The notes under the pieces are model-generated. The model did not search any database, was not told the origin of the DNA, and worked only from the letters and a program-made list of their open reading frames with translations. Of a stretch of DNA of 9,170 bases, positions 1-5,809 are shown piece by piece (position 1 is the first letter of the stretch; each line of letters begins with the position of its first letter). This DNA is from Patescibacteria group bacterium (GTDB taxonomy: Bacteria; Patescibacteriota; Minisyncoccia; Minisyncoccales; JASEJS01), in assembly GCA_030016765.1 (NCBI GenBank), contig JASEJS010000025.1, positions 1 to 9,170 on the forward strand. The letters are read 5' to 3'. Both the position numbers and the translations under genes were made by a program.

Positions 1-1531
1 AAGAAAGATAATTAAAAAATTCAGAATCGGCCCCCACACCAAAATTTGGTGTGGGGGTTTTTCTTAATTTGATTAAAATTTCCTGAACCTGAGGCGAAAA
101 ATCAGCTAATCTATTTTTTTCAATGAGGTTCAGATTTTGAGGCGATTTTAAAATTAAAGTAATCAATCTCTCTTCTAACATCTCCAATCTGCTTTTTTTT
201 ATTTCTGGCAGCTGCTCTTTTTCTGTTTCTATTTCCGAGGGGACAGATATTTTCTTTAACTCACTCTCAATATCTTCTTCTTTTGCTTCTAATTTTTTGG
301 CCAGTTCCTGAATCCAATGAGCCTGAATGATTTTATTCGGAATCTGCTTTATTACTGGTAAAAGGATCTTTGAGATCTCCTTTTTTCCTTCCAAAGTCTT
401 AGAATCAAACTTTGAAAAAGTTGTCTCAAAATAAAAATCTAAAATTGATTTTGCTTCAGTTACTAGTTTTTCCCAAATTTTTGGATCTTTTGAAATAATC
501 TCAGCGGGATCAGAATCCTTGGGAAGTAAGATTACTTTCACATCAAATCCCTGAGCCTGGGCTAAATTAATTCCCCTTTTGGTGGCTGAGTCTCCAGCCA
601 CATCCATATCAAAGGCAGTCATTAGATTTTCTGAATACCTTTTTAAAATTTTTAATTGCCAATCGGTTAAGGCAGTTCCAGAAGTGGCTACCGCATTTTC
701 AAAACCAGTCTGGTGCACCATGATTAAATCAATATAGCCCTCCACCAAGATACAAAAATTTTTTTTCCTAATCTCTACTTTTGCCTTATCTAAACCATAT
801 AAAACTCGACTTTTATCATATAAAAGAGTATTGGGAGTGTTGATATATTTTGCTATTTCCTCATATTTTTGATTTTTGATTTTTGATTTTTGAAATACTC
901 TTCCTCCAAATCCAATCACCTGGGAATTCAAATCAAAAATTGGAAAAATAATTCTTCCCCGAAAACGGTCAAAAAAACTACTTTCAGATTTTATAGCTAA
1001 ACCGGCCTTCTCAATTTCCTCTCTTTGATAGCCTTTTGAAACTAAGAAATCAGATAATCCCTGCCAAACATCAGGAGCATAACCCAATCTCCATTTTTTA
1101 ATAGAAGATTCAGAAATTCCTCTATTTAAGAGATATTTTTTGGCCTCTTTTCCAGCTGAACTTTCTTCTAATTGTTTCTCAAAGAATCTGGTAGCTATTT
1201 CACAAATTTCATAAAGCCTCTGTCTTTCAGTTTTTAACTCTGGTCTGATTGGTTTTAGTTCCACCCCGGCTTTTTGAGCCAAAATCCTTAAGGCATCTCC
1301 AAATTCCACTCCCTCAATTTGCATAATAAAACGGAAAATATCCCCACCTAAATTACAGCCGAAGCAATGCCAGATTTGTCTGGCTGGCGAGACAAAAAAA
1401 GAAGGTTTTTTCTCTGAATGGAAAGGACAAAGGGCCCTGAAATTTGCTCCAGCTTTCTGAAGTTTAATATAGTTGCCAATTACTTCCACAATATCTAACC
1501 TGTTTTTAATTTCATCAATTGGATTTTCCAT
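1..1531 (-). CDS. dnaG: DNA primase DnaG (3' end beyond window edge)
   Basis: Makes the RNA primers for replication and acts with the replicative helicase at the fork. The minus-strand frame opens at the ATG whose A is base 1531 and has no stop before the left edge, giving about 510 residues of a protein usually near 600. Visible domains in order: a CHC2 zinc finger with C35, H38, C56 and C59 (CPFHSEKKPSF, then HCFGC); the catalytic core with GRIIFPIFD and GFGGRV; and a TOPRIM domain with VEGYID and the acidic pair in FDMDVAGDSA. The remainder matches the start of the helicase-binding region. The start is fixed by the conserved opening MENPIDEIKNRLDIVEVIG. It has no Shine-Dalgarno; its A is the last base of the upstream tRNA-Ser CCA. 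Two oddities lie inside the frame: a heptamer array at 866-893 and a palindrome at 31-57. Co-transcription with the serine tRNA genes is inferred from order and spacing. Confidence 0.95.
   Translation of the reverse strand, partial: MENPIDEIKNRLDIVEVIGNYIKLQKAGANFRALCPFHSEKKPSFFVSPARQIWHCFGCNLGGDIFRFIMQIEGVEFGDALRILAQKAGVELKPIRPELKTERQRLYEICEIATRFFEKQLEESSAGKEAKKYLLNRGISESSIKKWRLGYAPDVWQGLSDFLVSKGYQREEIEKAGLAIKSESSFFDRFRGRIIFPIFDLNSQVIGFGGRVFQKSKIKNQKYEEIAKYINTPNTLLYDKSRVLYGLDKAKVEIRKKNFCILVEGYIDLIMVHQTGFENAVATSGTALTDWQLKILKRYSENLMTAFDMDVAGDSATKRGINLAQAQGFDVKVILLPKDSDPAEIISKDPKIWEKLVTEAKSILDFYFETTFSKFDSKTLEGKKEISKILLPVIKQIPNKIIQAHWIQELAKKLEAKEEDIESELKKISVPSEIETEKEQLPEIKKSRLEMLEERLITLILKSPQNLNLIEKNRLADFSPQVQEILIKLRKTPTPNFGVGADSEFFNYLS
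31..57. repeat. Perfect 27-base palindrome inside dnaG frame
   Basis: cccccacacc and ggtgtggggg are perfect complements. With the inner AAA/TTT, 13 bp flank a single central base. On the plus strand a run of five T follows at 58-62, as in an intrinsic terminator. On the minus strand, which carries dnaG, the hairpin is followed by ccgattctg with no T run. The dnaG frame stays open across it, reading KTPTPNFGVGAD, and the residues beyond (SEFFNYLS) look like ordinary primase sequence. It is therefore either an in-frame palindromic insertion or a terminator for a convergent gene left of the window. Confidence 0.7.
866..893 (-). repeat. Heptamer array (TCAAAAA)x4 inside dnaG
   Basis: Four perfect tandem copies of TTTTTGA on the plus strand (TCAAAAA in the dnaG sense). 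They encode roughly FQKSKIKNQK between the conserved GFGGRV motif and the conserved KYINTPNT segment, a place where other primases carry a short variable loop. Total length and phase keep the gene in frame. It has the same 7-bp period as the ATTCAAA arrays in rseP and gatA. Confidence 0.85.
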
Positions 1532-1620
1532 GGCGGAGGAGGCAGGATTCGAACCTGCGGTACCATTTCTGGTACACCGCGTTTCAAGCGCGGCTCATTA
1601 AACCCCTCTGACACTCCTCC
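1531..1620 (-). tRNA. tRNA-Ser (anticodon UGA), CCA encoded
   Basis: Class II tRNA read on the minus strand. Acceptor GGAGGAG pairs with CTCCTCC, the discriminator is G73, and CCA is encoded at 1533-1531. The anticodon stem CCGCG/CGCGG encloses loop CTTGAAA, giving anticodon TGA (serine, UCN codons). The long variable arm (GTACC/GGTAC) is typical of serine tRNAs, and the T arm GCAGG/CCTGC with loop TTCGAAT is standard. It is the only complete tRNA here that encodes CCA, and its terminal A is the first base of the dnaG start codon. Confidence 0.96.
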
Positions 1621-1674
1621 TTTTCTTAGAAAAGAAGAAAATATAAATGATCTCTAAAAAAGAATTAAGCATAT

Positions 1675-1765
1675 TGACGCGGAGGTGGGATTCGAACCCA
1701 GGAAGCTGCTCATCACAACTTACGCTCCAGGCGCGCCCATTCAACCAAAACTCTGGCACTCTTCC
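1675..1765 (-). tRNA. tRNA-Ser(GGA)-like gene, probably degenerate
   Basis: It clearly resembles a class II serine tRNA: 5' GGAAGAGTGCCAGAG, a GCGCGCCTGGAGCG anticodon region, a variable arm (AAGTTG/CAGCTT) and a T arm around GGGTTCGAATCCC. Several elements fail. The anticodon hairpin pairs only if the loop is five bases (CTGGA), as if two bases after the GGA anticodon were lost. Outer acceptor positions do not pair (GGAAGAG against CTCCGCG). The T stem has a C-C mismatch, and the 3' end reads GTCA rather than GCCA. It lies 54 bases upstream of the intact tRNA-Ser(UGA) in the same orientation. It is either a decayed copy or a sequence with local errors; a functional gene looks less likely. 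Confidence 0.55.
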
Positions 1766-1868
1766 TAAAAAAATTAATGTTTATTATTTTTCGTAAAAAT
1801 TCAAGAAAAATTTTTATAATTATCGAGATAAACCTATCTATTCGAGGGCAAAAGCATAACTATTAAAG

Positions 1869-1897
1869 ATTATACCTCATTTTAAAATCTTTATCAA
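1869..1897 (-). promoter_or_regulatory. Sigma70-type promoter for the tRNA-Ser/dnaG unit
   Basis: On the minus strand, TTGATA (1897-1892) is followed after exactly 17 bases by TATAAT (1874-1869). It is the best promoter match upstream of the serine tRNA genes and dnaG. The predicted start near 1862 leaves about a 97-nt leader before the tRNA-like gene at 1765. No other convincing promoter separates the two tRNA genes from dnaG. Confidence 0.7.
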
Positions 1898-1995
1898 TAA
1901 AGGTAACACTGGGAAATATCGAGAGTAAAGTCACCAGGCAGAAGTTGCTCTTTTGAAGTCTCGAAAAAAGGAGAACATTTCTCATCCTTCTTATT

Positions 1996-2031
1996 AACGA
2001 CTTAATCTTGCTATAGCAAGATTAAAACGTT
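1996..2031. repeat. 24-bp perfect palindrome with flanking AACG/CGTT
   Basis: Bases 2002-2025 form a perfect 24-bp palindrome (ttaatcttgcta with its complement). After a 2-base mismatch on each side, AACG (1996-1999) pairs with CGTT (2028-2031). As RNA it would fold as a strong hairpin. As DNA it could be a dimeric protein binding site between the divergent promoters of the dnaG and rseP units. No T run follows, so it does not look like a terminator. Confidence 0.75.
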
Positions 2032-2040
2032 AGTTGGAAA

Positions 2041-2077
2041 CTGGATTATAATTAATTAGCTGGATTATAATTAATTA
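2041..2077 (+). repeat. 19-bp tandem direct repeat (two copies)
   Basis: ctggattataattaattag at 2041-2059 is followed immediately by a second copy at 2060-2077 that matches over 18 bases. Each copy contains a TATAAT hexamer (2047-2052 and 2066-2071) on the plus strand, but neither has a -35 match at 16-18 bases upstream. It could be a paired regulator site or a small local duplication. Confidence 0.8.
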
Positions 2078-2183
2078 AAAATTCTTTCTAAAATATTTAA
2101 TCTATTTCTATAAATTTAAATTTTTCTGAACAGATGGTAGGAGCTTTTAAACGGAGATGGCCTTAGTTGGTTCACTAGCGAAA

Positions 2184-2223
2184 ATGCTCGACTGGATATA
2201 GGATTTGTCGAGTATCCTTTTTT
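2184..2223 (+). terminator. Terminator-like hairpin upstream of rseP promoter
   Basis: ATGCTCGAC (2184-2192) pairs with GTCGAGTAT (2207-2215), 9 bp with one G-U, around a 14-base loop. Two bases later comes T6 (2218-2223). There is no plus-strand protein gene upstream for it to end, so it supports a noncoding transcript in the preceding 400 bases. GGATA in the loop can alternatively pair with TATCC at 2213-2217. Confidence 0.5.
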
Positions 2224-2249
2224 GATTTTAAATCAAAAATTGCTATAAT
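2222..2249 (+). promoter_or_regulatory. Promoter for rseP (extended -10)
   Basis: TTGATT (2222-2227), a 16-base spacer, then TATAAT (2244-2249) preceded by TGC, an extended -10. The -35 overlaps a perfect inverted repeat (tttttgattt/aaatcaaaaa around one base). The predicted transcription start near 2256 leaves only about 12 bases before the rseP ATG at 2268, with no Shine-Dalgarno, so the first gene of this block may be translated from a nearly leaderless message. Confidence 0.65.
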
Positions 2250-2267
2250 TATTTAATCTTCCGTAAT

Positions 2268-3347
2268 ATGATTCTGACAATTATTATTGTTTTTTTTAGT
2301 TTAATTGGTTTAATTTTACTTCATGAGTTTGGTCATTTTATTTTGGCAAAGAAGTTTGGAGTAAAAGTAGAGGAATTTGGAATTGGTTTGCCTCCTCGCC
2401 TAATTGGAAAAAAAATTGGGGAAACAATTTATTCTTTAAATCTTTTGCCATTTGGAGCTTTTGTTAAACTTTATGGGGAAGAAGACAAAAAAAAGGAATA
2501 TTGGAGTTTTGGCCAAAAGCCAATCTGGCAAAGGGCTTTAATTGTGATTGGAGGAGTGGTCAGTTTTTGGGTAATTTCAGCAATTTTGCTAAGTGTTGTT
2601 ATGGGCTTGGGAGAACCAATTGCTGTTTCTGATGAGGAAAATGGAAATTTAAGAGATGTTAAAGTTCAGATTGCTGCCATATCTCCTGATTCTCCAGCTG
2701 AAAAAGCTGGAATAAAAGTTGGAGACACTATAAAAGAATTCAAAATTCAAAATTCAAAATTCAAAATTCAAAAGATTAAAGAAGTTCAAGAACTTACAGA
2801 AAAATATAAAGGAAAAAAGATTACTCTGACCCTTAAAAGAGGAAAAGAAGTTTTTGATGTTTCTTTAATTCCTCGAGAATCACCACCAAAAGGGGAAGGG
2901 GCAATGGGAGTGGTTTTAGTTAGAACAGCAATTAGATCTTGGCCTTGGTATCAGGCTCCAATTCAGGGAATAATTGCTACTTTTAATTTAACTTTGGCTA
3001 TAATTCAAGGTTGGATTGAGGCTTTAGGGAAGGCTATTCAGGGATTGCCAACTGGAGTTGAAGTGATGGGACCTGTAGGAATCTTTAGTTTTTTCAGCCA
3101 AATCAGTCAGTTAGGAGTAAATTATTTTTTACATTCTATGGCTATAATTTCTATTTACCTTGCTTTAATTAACATTTTGCCCATTCCCGCTTTAGATGGA
3201 GGAAAGCTTCTCTTTTTAGGAATTGAGGCAATTAGAAAAAGGCCAATTTCTTCAAAAATAGAGCAACAGATTACCGGAATTTTCTTTGTTTTATTGATTG
3301 CTCTCTTGATTTTGATAACCATTAAGGATATAGAAAGGCTTTTTTAA
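2268..3347 (+). CDS. rseP: RIP (site-2) zinc metalloprotease RseP
   Basis: Membrane-embedded protease that cleaves transmembrane segments of regulatory and leftover signal peptides (M50 family). The zinc motif HEFGH is at residues 19-23 in the first membrane segment. The third zinc ligand motif NILPIPALDGG is at about 302-312 (D310). A second membrane segment spans about 88-113, a PDZ domain about 125-205, and a last hydrophobic segment 335-352. At 359 residues it is near the short end of the family. The family's usual Asn in the second membrane segment (AGPxxNF type) is replaced here by GGVVSFW. Inside the PDZ domain a (ATTCAAA)x5 array encodes FKIQNSKFKIQ at residues 158-168, where relatives have a short VNGKK-type loop. 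It is the first gene of the block, one base before proS. Its promoter is at 2222-2249. Confidence 0.95.
   Translation: MILTIIIVFFSLIGLILLHEFGHFILAKKFGVKVEEFGIGLPPRLIGKKIGETIYSLNLLPFGAFVKLYGEEDKKKEYWSFGQKPIWQRALIVIGGVVSFWVISAILLSVVMGLGEPIAVSDEENGNLRDVKVQIAAISPDSPAEKAGIKVGDTIKEFKIQNSKFKIQKIKEVQELTEKYKGKKITLTLKRGKEVFDVSLIPRESPPKGEGAMGVVLVRTAIRSWPWYQAPIQGIIATFNLTLAIIQGWIEALGKAIQGLPTGVEVMGPVGIFSFFSQISQLGVNYFLHSMAIISIYLALINILPIPALDGGKLLFLGIEAIRKRPISSKIEQQITGIFFVLLIALLILITIKDIERLF
2738..2772 (+). repeat. Heptamer array (ATTCAAA)x5 inside rseP
   Basis: Five perfect tandem copies of ATTCAAA. Because 7 is not a multiple of 3, three copies give a 7-residue protein repeat (FKIQNSK) with no stop in this phase. 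It sits between the PDZ motif GIKVGDTI and the helix starting VQELTEKYKG, replacing a surface loop. Confidence 0.93.
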
Positions 3348-3348
3348 A

Positions 3349-4593
3349 ATGCTTCAATCTCAACTTTTTGCCAAAATAAAAAAGGAAACACCAAAGGAAG
3401 CTGAGGTTATCAGCCATAAATATTTGGTTAGGGGAGAATTTATTGAACAATCTTTTAGTGGAGTTTATAGATTTTTGCCCTTAGGTTTTAGGGTTTTAAA
3501 GAAGATTGAAGAAATAATTAGAGCAGAAATGAGAAAATTGGGAGCTCAGGAATTGTATCTACCTGCTCTCCAAAATAAAAATTTTTGGTTAGAGACCAAT
3601 CGCTGGGAAACCATTGATCCTCCTCTTTTTAAATTGAAAGATCGACATCAAAAAGAAACTGCTCTGGGTTCAACCCATGAAGAAGAGATTACAGATATTG
3701 TTAGAAAGAGAATTAAATCTTATCGAGATTTACCATTTTCTCTTTTTCAAATTCAAGAGAAGTTTCGTAATGAAATAAGAGCTACTGGCGGTTTATTGAG
3801 AACTCGGGAATTTTTAATGAAAGACCTCTATAGTTTCCATTCCAATGAAAAAGATTTAATCAATTTTTATCAAAAAGTAAAAATGGCCTATTTTAGGATA
3901 TTTAAAAGATGTGGTTTGACTACTCTCTGTGTTGAAGCTGCTACTGGGACAATAGGAGGGGAGCTTTCCCATGAATTTATGGTTTTATCTGAAGCTGGAG
4001 AGGATAGAATTTTAATTTGTAAAAAATGTAATTTCGGAGCCAATATTGAAAAGATAGGAGAAAGAACAAAATGTCCCAAATGTAAAGGTCAATTGGAAAA
4101 AAGAAATTCAATTGAGGTTGGGCATATTTTTAATTTGGGAACAAAATATAGTCAAGCAATGGGAGCAAATTTTGTAGATAAAAATGGAAAGTCATTTCCA
4201 ATAGTAATGGGTTGCTATGGAATAGGACTTCCCAGGTTGATGGCAGCCATAGTTGAAATTTGGCACGATGAAAAAGGAATTATTTGGCCAAAAGAAGTTG
4301 CTCCTTTTCAGATTCATTTAATTCCGATTGAAAGCACTCAGAAAGTTAAAAAGATAGCCAAAAATTTATATCAAGATTTACAAGAACAGGGAATTGAAGT
4401 ATTATATGATGATAGGGAAGATAAAACTCCGGGAGAAAAATTTGCCGAAGCTGACTTAATTGGAATACCATATCGAATTGTGATAAGCGAAAGAACTATA
4501 AAATCAAATTCTGTAGAAGTTAAAGAAAGAAAGGAAAAAGGAACCAAATTAGTAAAAATAAAGAGCTTATCACAATTCTTAAATTCAAAATGA
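3349..4593 (+). CDS. proS: Proline-tRNA ligase, short form lacking the INS editing domain
   Basis: Charges tRNA-Pro with proline (class II synthetase, cytoplasm). Motif 1 lies near 42-75, THEEE at 109-113, motif 2 (FRNEIRATGG and RTREFLMKD) at 139-159, and motif 3 (GCYGIGLPR) at 288-296. The anticodon-binding domain runs from about 320 to the end. It is bacterial-type in sequence, but at 414 residues it is about 150 shorter than the common ~570-residue form. The editing (INS) domain that removes mischarged alanine is absent between SHEFMVLSEAGED and IEVGHIFNLGTKYS. In its place is a small four-cysteine knuckle (C224, C227, C242, C245) that could bind zinc. The start is one base after the rseP stop, with AAGG at 3335-3338. 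Editing would have to come from a separate protein or be tolerated; this is inferred. Confidence 0.96.
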   Translation: MLQSQLFAKIKKETPKEAEVISHKYLVRGEFIEQSFSGVYRFLPLGFRVLKKIEEIIRAEMRKLGAQELYLPALQNKNFWLETNRWETIDPPLFKLKDRHQKETALGSTHEEEITDIVRKRIKSYRDLPFSLFQIQEKFRNEIRATGGLLRTREFLMKDLYSFHSNEKDLINFYQKVKMAYFRIFKRCGLTTLCVEAATGTIGGELSHEFMVLSEAGEDRILICKKCNFGANIEKIGERTKCPKCKGQLEKRNSIEVGHIFNLGTKYSQAMGANFVDKNGKSFPIVMGCYGIGLPRLMAAIVEIWHDEKGIIWPKEVAPFQIHLIPIESTQKVKKIAKNLYQDLQEQGIEVLYDDREDKTPGEKFAEADLIGIPYRIVISERTIKSNSVEVKERKEKGTKLVKIKSLSQFLNSK

Positions 4594-4594
4594 T

Positions 4595-5710
4595 ATGTTC
4601 AATAAGCTTCTTTCTTATATTTCCCAAGACATTGCCATTGATCTTGGTACCGCTAATTCTCTGGTTTATGTTAAGGGAAGGGGAATTGTTATTCAAGAAC
4701 CTTCAGTAGTAGCTGTAAATCAAAAAACTGGTCAAATTTTAGCAATTGGAGAAGAAGCTAAGAAAATGGTTGGAAGAACTCCGGCCCATATTGTGGCAAC
4801 TCGGCCTTTAGTTTCTGGAGTGATTTCTGATTTTGAAGTAACTGAACAAATGCTTAGATATTTCATCGAGAAGGTCCATAAAAGGAGATTTATTTTAAAT
4901 CCTAGGCCTCGAGTGATTGTGGGCATTCCCTGTGGGGTGACCGAAGTAGAAAAAAAAGCAGTTGCCGATGCCGCCAAATCAGCTGGAGCCAGAGAGGTCT
5001 TTTTAATCGAACAACCAATGGCAGCTGCTATTGGAGCCAGATTAGATGTTCAGGAAGCTGGAGGCAACCTTATTGTTGACATTGGAGGAGGAACCACTGA
5101 AATAGCAGTTATTTCTTTGGGGGGAATAGTTGTTTCCAGAAGCTTGAGAATTGCCGGAGATAAATTAAATGAAGATATAATTCAATTTGCTCAGCAAGAA
5201 TATAAGCTTTTAATTGGAGAGAGGACAGCTGAGGAAATTAAAATCGGAATAGGGTCGGCCTACCCTTTAAAAGACTATCATCCCTCCGCTACCAATCTTA
5301 CTAAACGTCCAATTCCCCAGAAAGAAAAGTCAATGTTAAAGAGAGAAATGCCAATGAGAGGAAGAAATCTTGTCACTGGTCTTCCAGAAGAAATTTTAGT
5401 TTCTGAGGAAGAGATTAGGAGGGCTTTGGAAAAATCAGTTAGGCAAATTGTGAAAGAAGTGAAAACCACCATTGAGGAAACTCCTCCTGAGCTTTTGGCT
5501 GATATTATAGCTCGGGGTATCCAAATGGCAGGAGGTGGTTCTCTTTTGCGAGGCATTGATACATTAATCGCCAAAGAGACAAAAATTCCTACTAAAATTA
5601 TTGAAGATCCAATGACTGCTGTAGTCAGGGGAGCAGGAATAGTTTTAGAAAACCTCGATCAGCTAAGAGAGGTTTTGGCGGAGACCGAATATCTTGAGCC
5701 ACCCCAATAA
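4595..5710 (+). CDS. mreB: Rod-shape determining actin homologue MreB
   Basis: Bacterial actin that polymerises under the membrane and directs cell-wall synthesis. Nucleotide-binding motifs are DLGTANSLVYVKGRG (16-30), DIGGGTTEIAVISLGG (162-177) and AGGGSLLRGID (312-322). The opening MFNKLLSYIS is hydrophobic and amphipathic, as expected for membrane attachment. At 371 residues it is roughly 25 longer than typical. The excess is a lysine- and proline-rich segment at about 226-253, between EIKIGIGSAYPL and MRGRNLVTGLP, where relatives have only a few residues. It begins one base after the proS stop with no purine-rich site upstream, so translational coupling to proS is likely. mreC, mreD and rodA are not in the window. 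Confidence 0.96.
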   Translation: MFNKLLSYISQDIAIDLGTANSLVYVKGRGIVIQEPSVVAVNQKTGQILAIGEEAKKMVGRTPAHIVATRPLVSGVISDFEVTEQMLRYFIEKVHKRRFILNPRPRVIVGIPCGVTEVEKKAVADAAKSAGAREVFLIEQPMAAAIGARLDVQEAGGNLIVDIGGGTTEIAVISLGGIVVSRSLRIAGDKLNEDIIQFAQQEYKLLIGERTAEEIKIGIGSAYPLKDYHPSATNLTKRPIPQKEKSMLKREMPMRGRNLVTGLPEEILVSEEEIRRALEKSVRQIVKEVKTTIEETPPELLADIIARGIQMAGGGSLLRGIDTLIAKETKIPTKIIEDPMTAVVRGAGIVLENLDQLREVLAETEYLEPPQ

Positions 5711-5712
5711 CC

Positions 5713-5802
5713 TTACGAATTACGAATCTAATCGAATTACGAATAACAGCCAGTATTTTTTTAATTCGTAAATTCGTAATTCGGAGCAATTCGTAATTCG
5801 TA
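5713..5802 (+). repeat. Inverted heptamer arrays forming a long two-tier stem-loop
   Basis: Three TTACGAA units (5713-5719, 5720-5726, 5737-5743) face units of the complement TTCGTAA near 5765-5801. Bases 5714-5727 pair perfectly with 5789-5802 (14 bp). Bases 5733-5744 pair perfectly with 5772-5783 (12 bp). The two stems are separated by a 5 x 5 internal loop and capped by a 27-base loop. The stem ends at the Shine-Dalgarno of gatC (GGAG at 5803-5806). No T run follows, so it is not a simple terminator. It fills nearly all of the 99-base mreB-gatC gap. Possible roles are translational control of gatC, message stabilisation, or a small non-autonomous mobile palindrome. Confidence 0.9.
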
Positions 5803-5809
5803 GGAGATT

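Larger units (their letters stand above)
1815..2223 (+). ncRNA. Candidate structured RNA of unknown class
   Basis: This stretch has no protein gene on either strand but reads like an RNA gene on the plus strand. A TATAAT box lies at 1815-1820 without a good -35, and a terminator-like hairpin plus T6 ends at 2223. Bases 1827-1837 can pair with 2198-2209 (11 bp, one G-U, one bulged A), which would close the whole element. Internal pairings include TCGAGA/TCTCGA (1919-1924 with 1960-1965), a GAGAA/TTCTC hairpin near 1971-1983, and a 24-bp palindrome at 2002-2025. I cannot match it to tmRNA, SRP RNA, 6S RNA or a known riboswitch. It may instead be plain divergent intergenic DNA. Confidence 0.3.

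Noticed and set aside
31..62. Terminator of dnaG
   Set aside because: The T run is on the opposite strand and the dnaG frame has no stop before or within the hairpin.
2134..2200. Tiny plus-strand frames (10 and 14 codons) before rseP
   Set aside because: Too short, with no ribosome site; they lie inside the structured region.
1815..2223. RNase P RNA
   Set aside because: Only fragments resembling the P4 strands are present, with mismatches; the conserved central and P15 elements are absent or in the wrong order. Kept only as an unknown RNA candidate.
1780..2267. tmRNA, T-box leader or group I intron
   Set aside because: No tRNA-like ends, no T-box sequence, no tag frame with a plausible ending, and no recognisable group I core.
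2738..2772. CRISPR-like array
   Set aside because: Units are 7 bp with no spacers and are translated inside rseP; this is a simple tandem repeat.
3888..4079. Minus-strand open frame inside proS
   Set aside because: Antisense shadow of a clearly conserved gene, with no family resemblance and no ribosome site.
4591..4593. TGA recoded as glycine or tryptophan
   Set aside because: proS, gatA and the membrane protein gene all end naturally at TGA at the expected lengths.
4732..5574. Two minus-strand open frames inside mreB
   Set aside because: Shadows of mreB; their composition follows the complementary codons.
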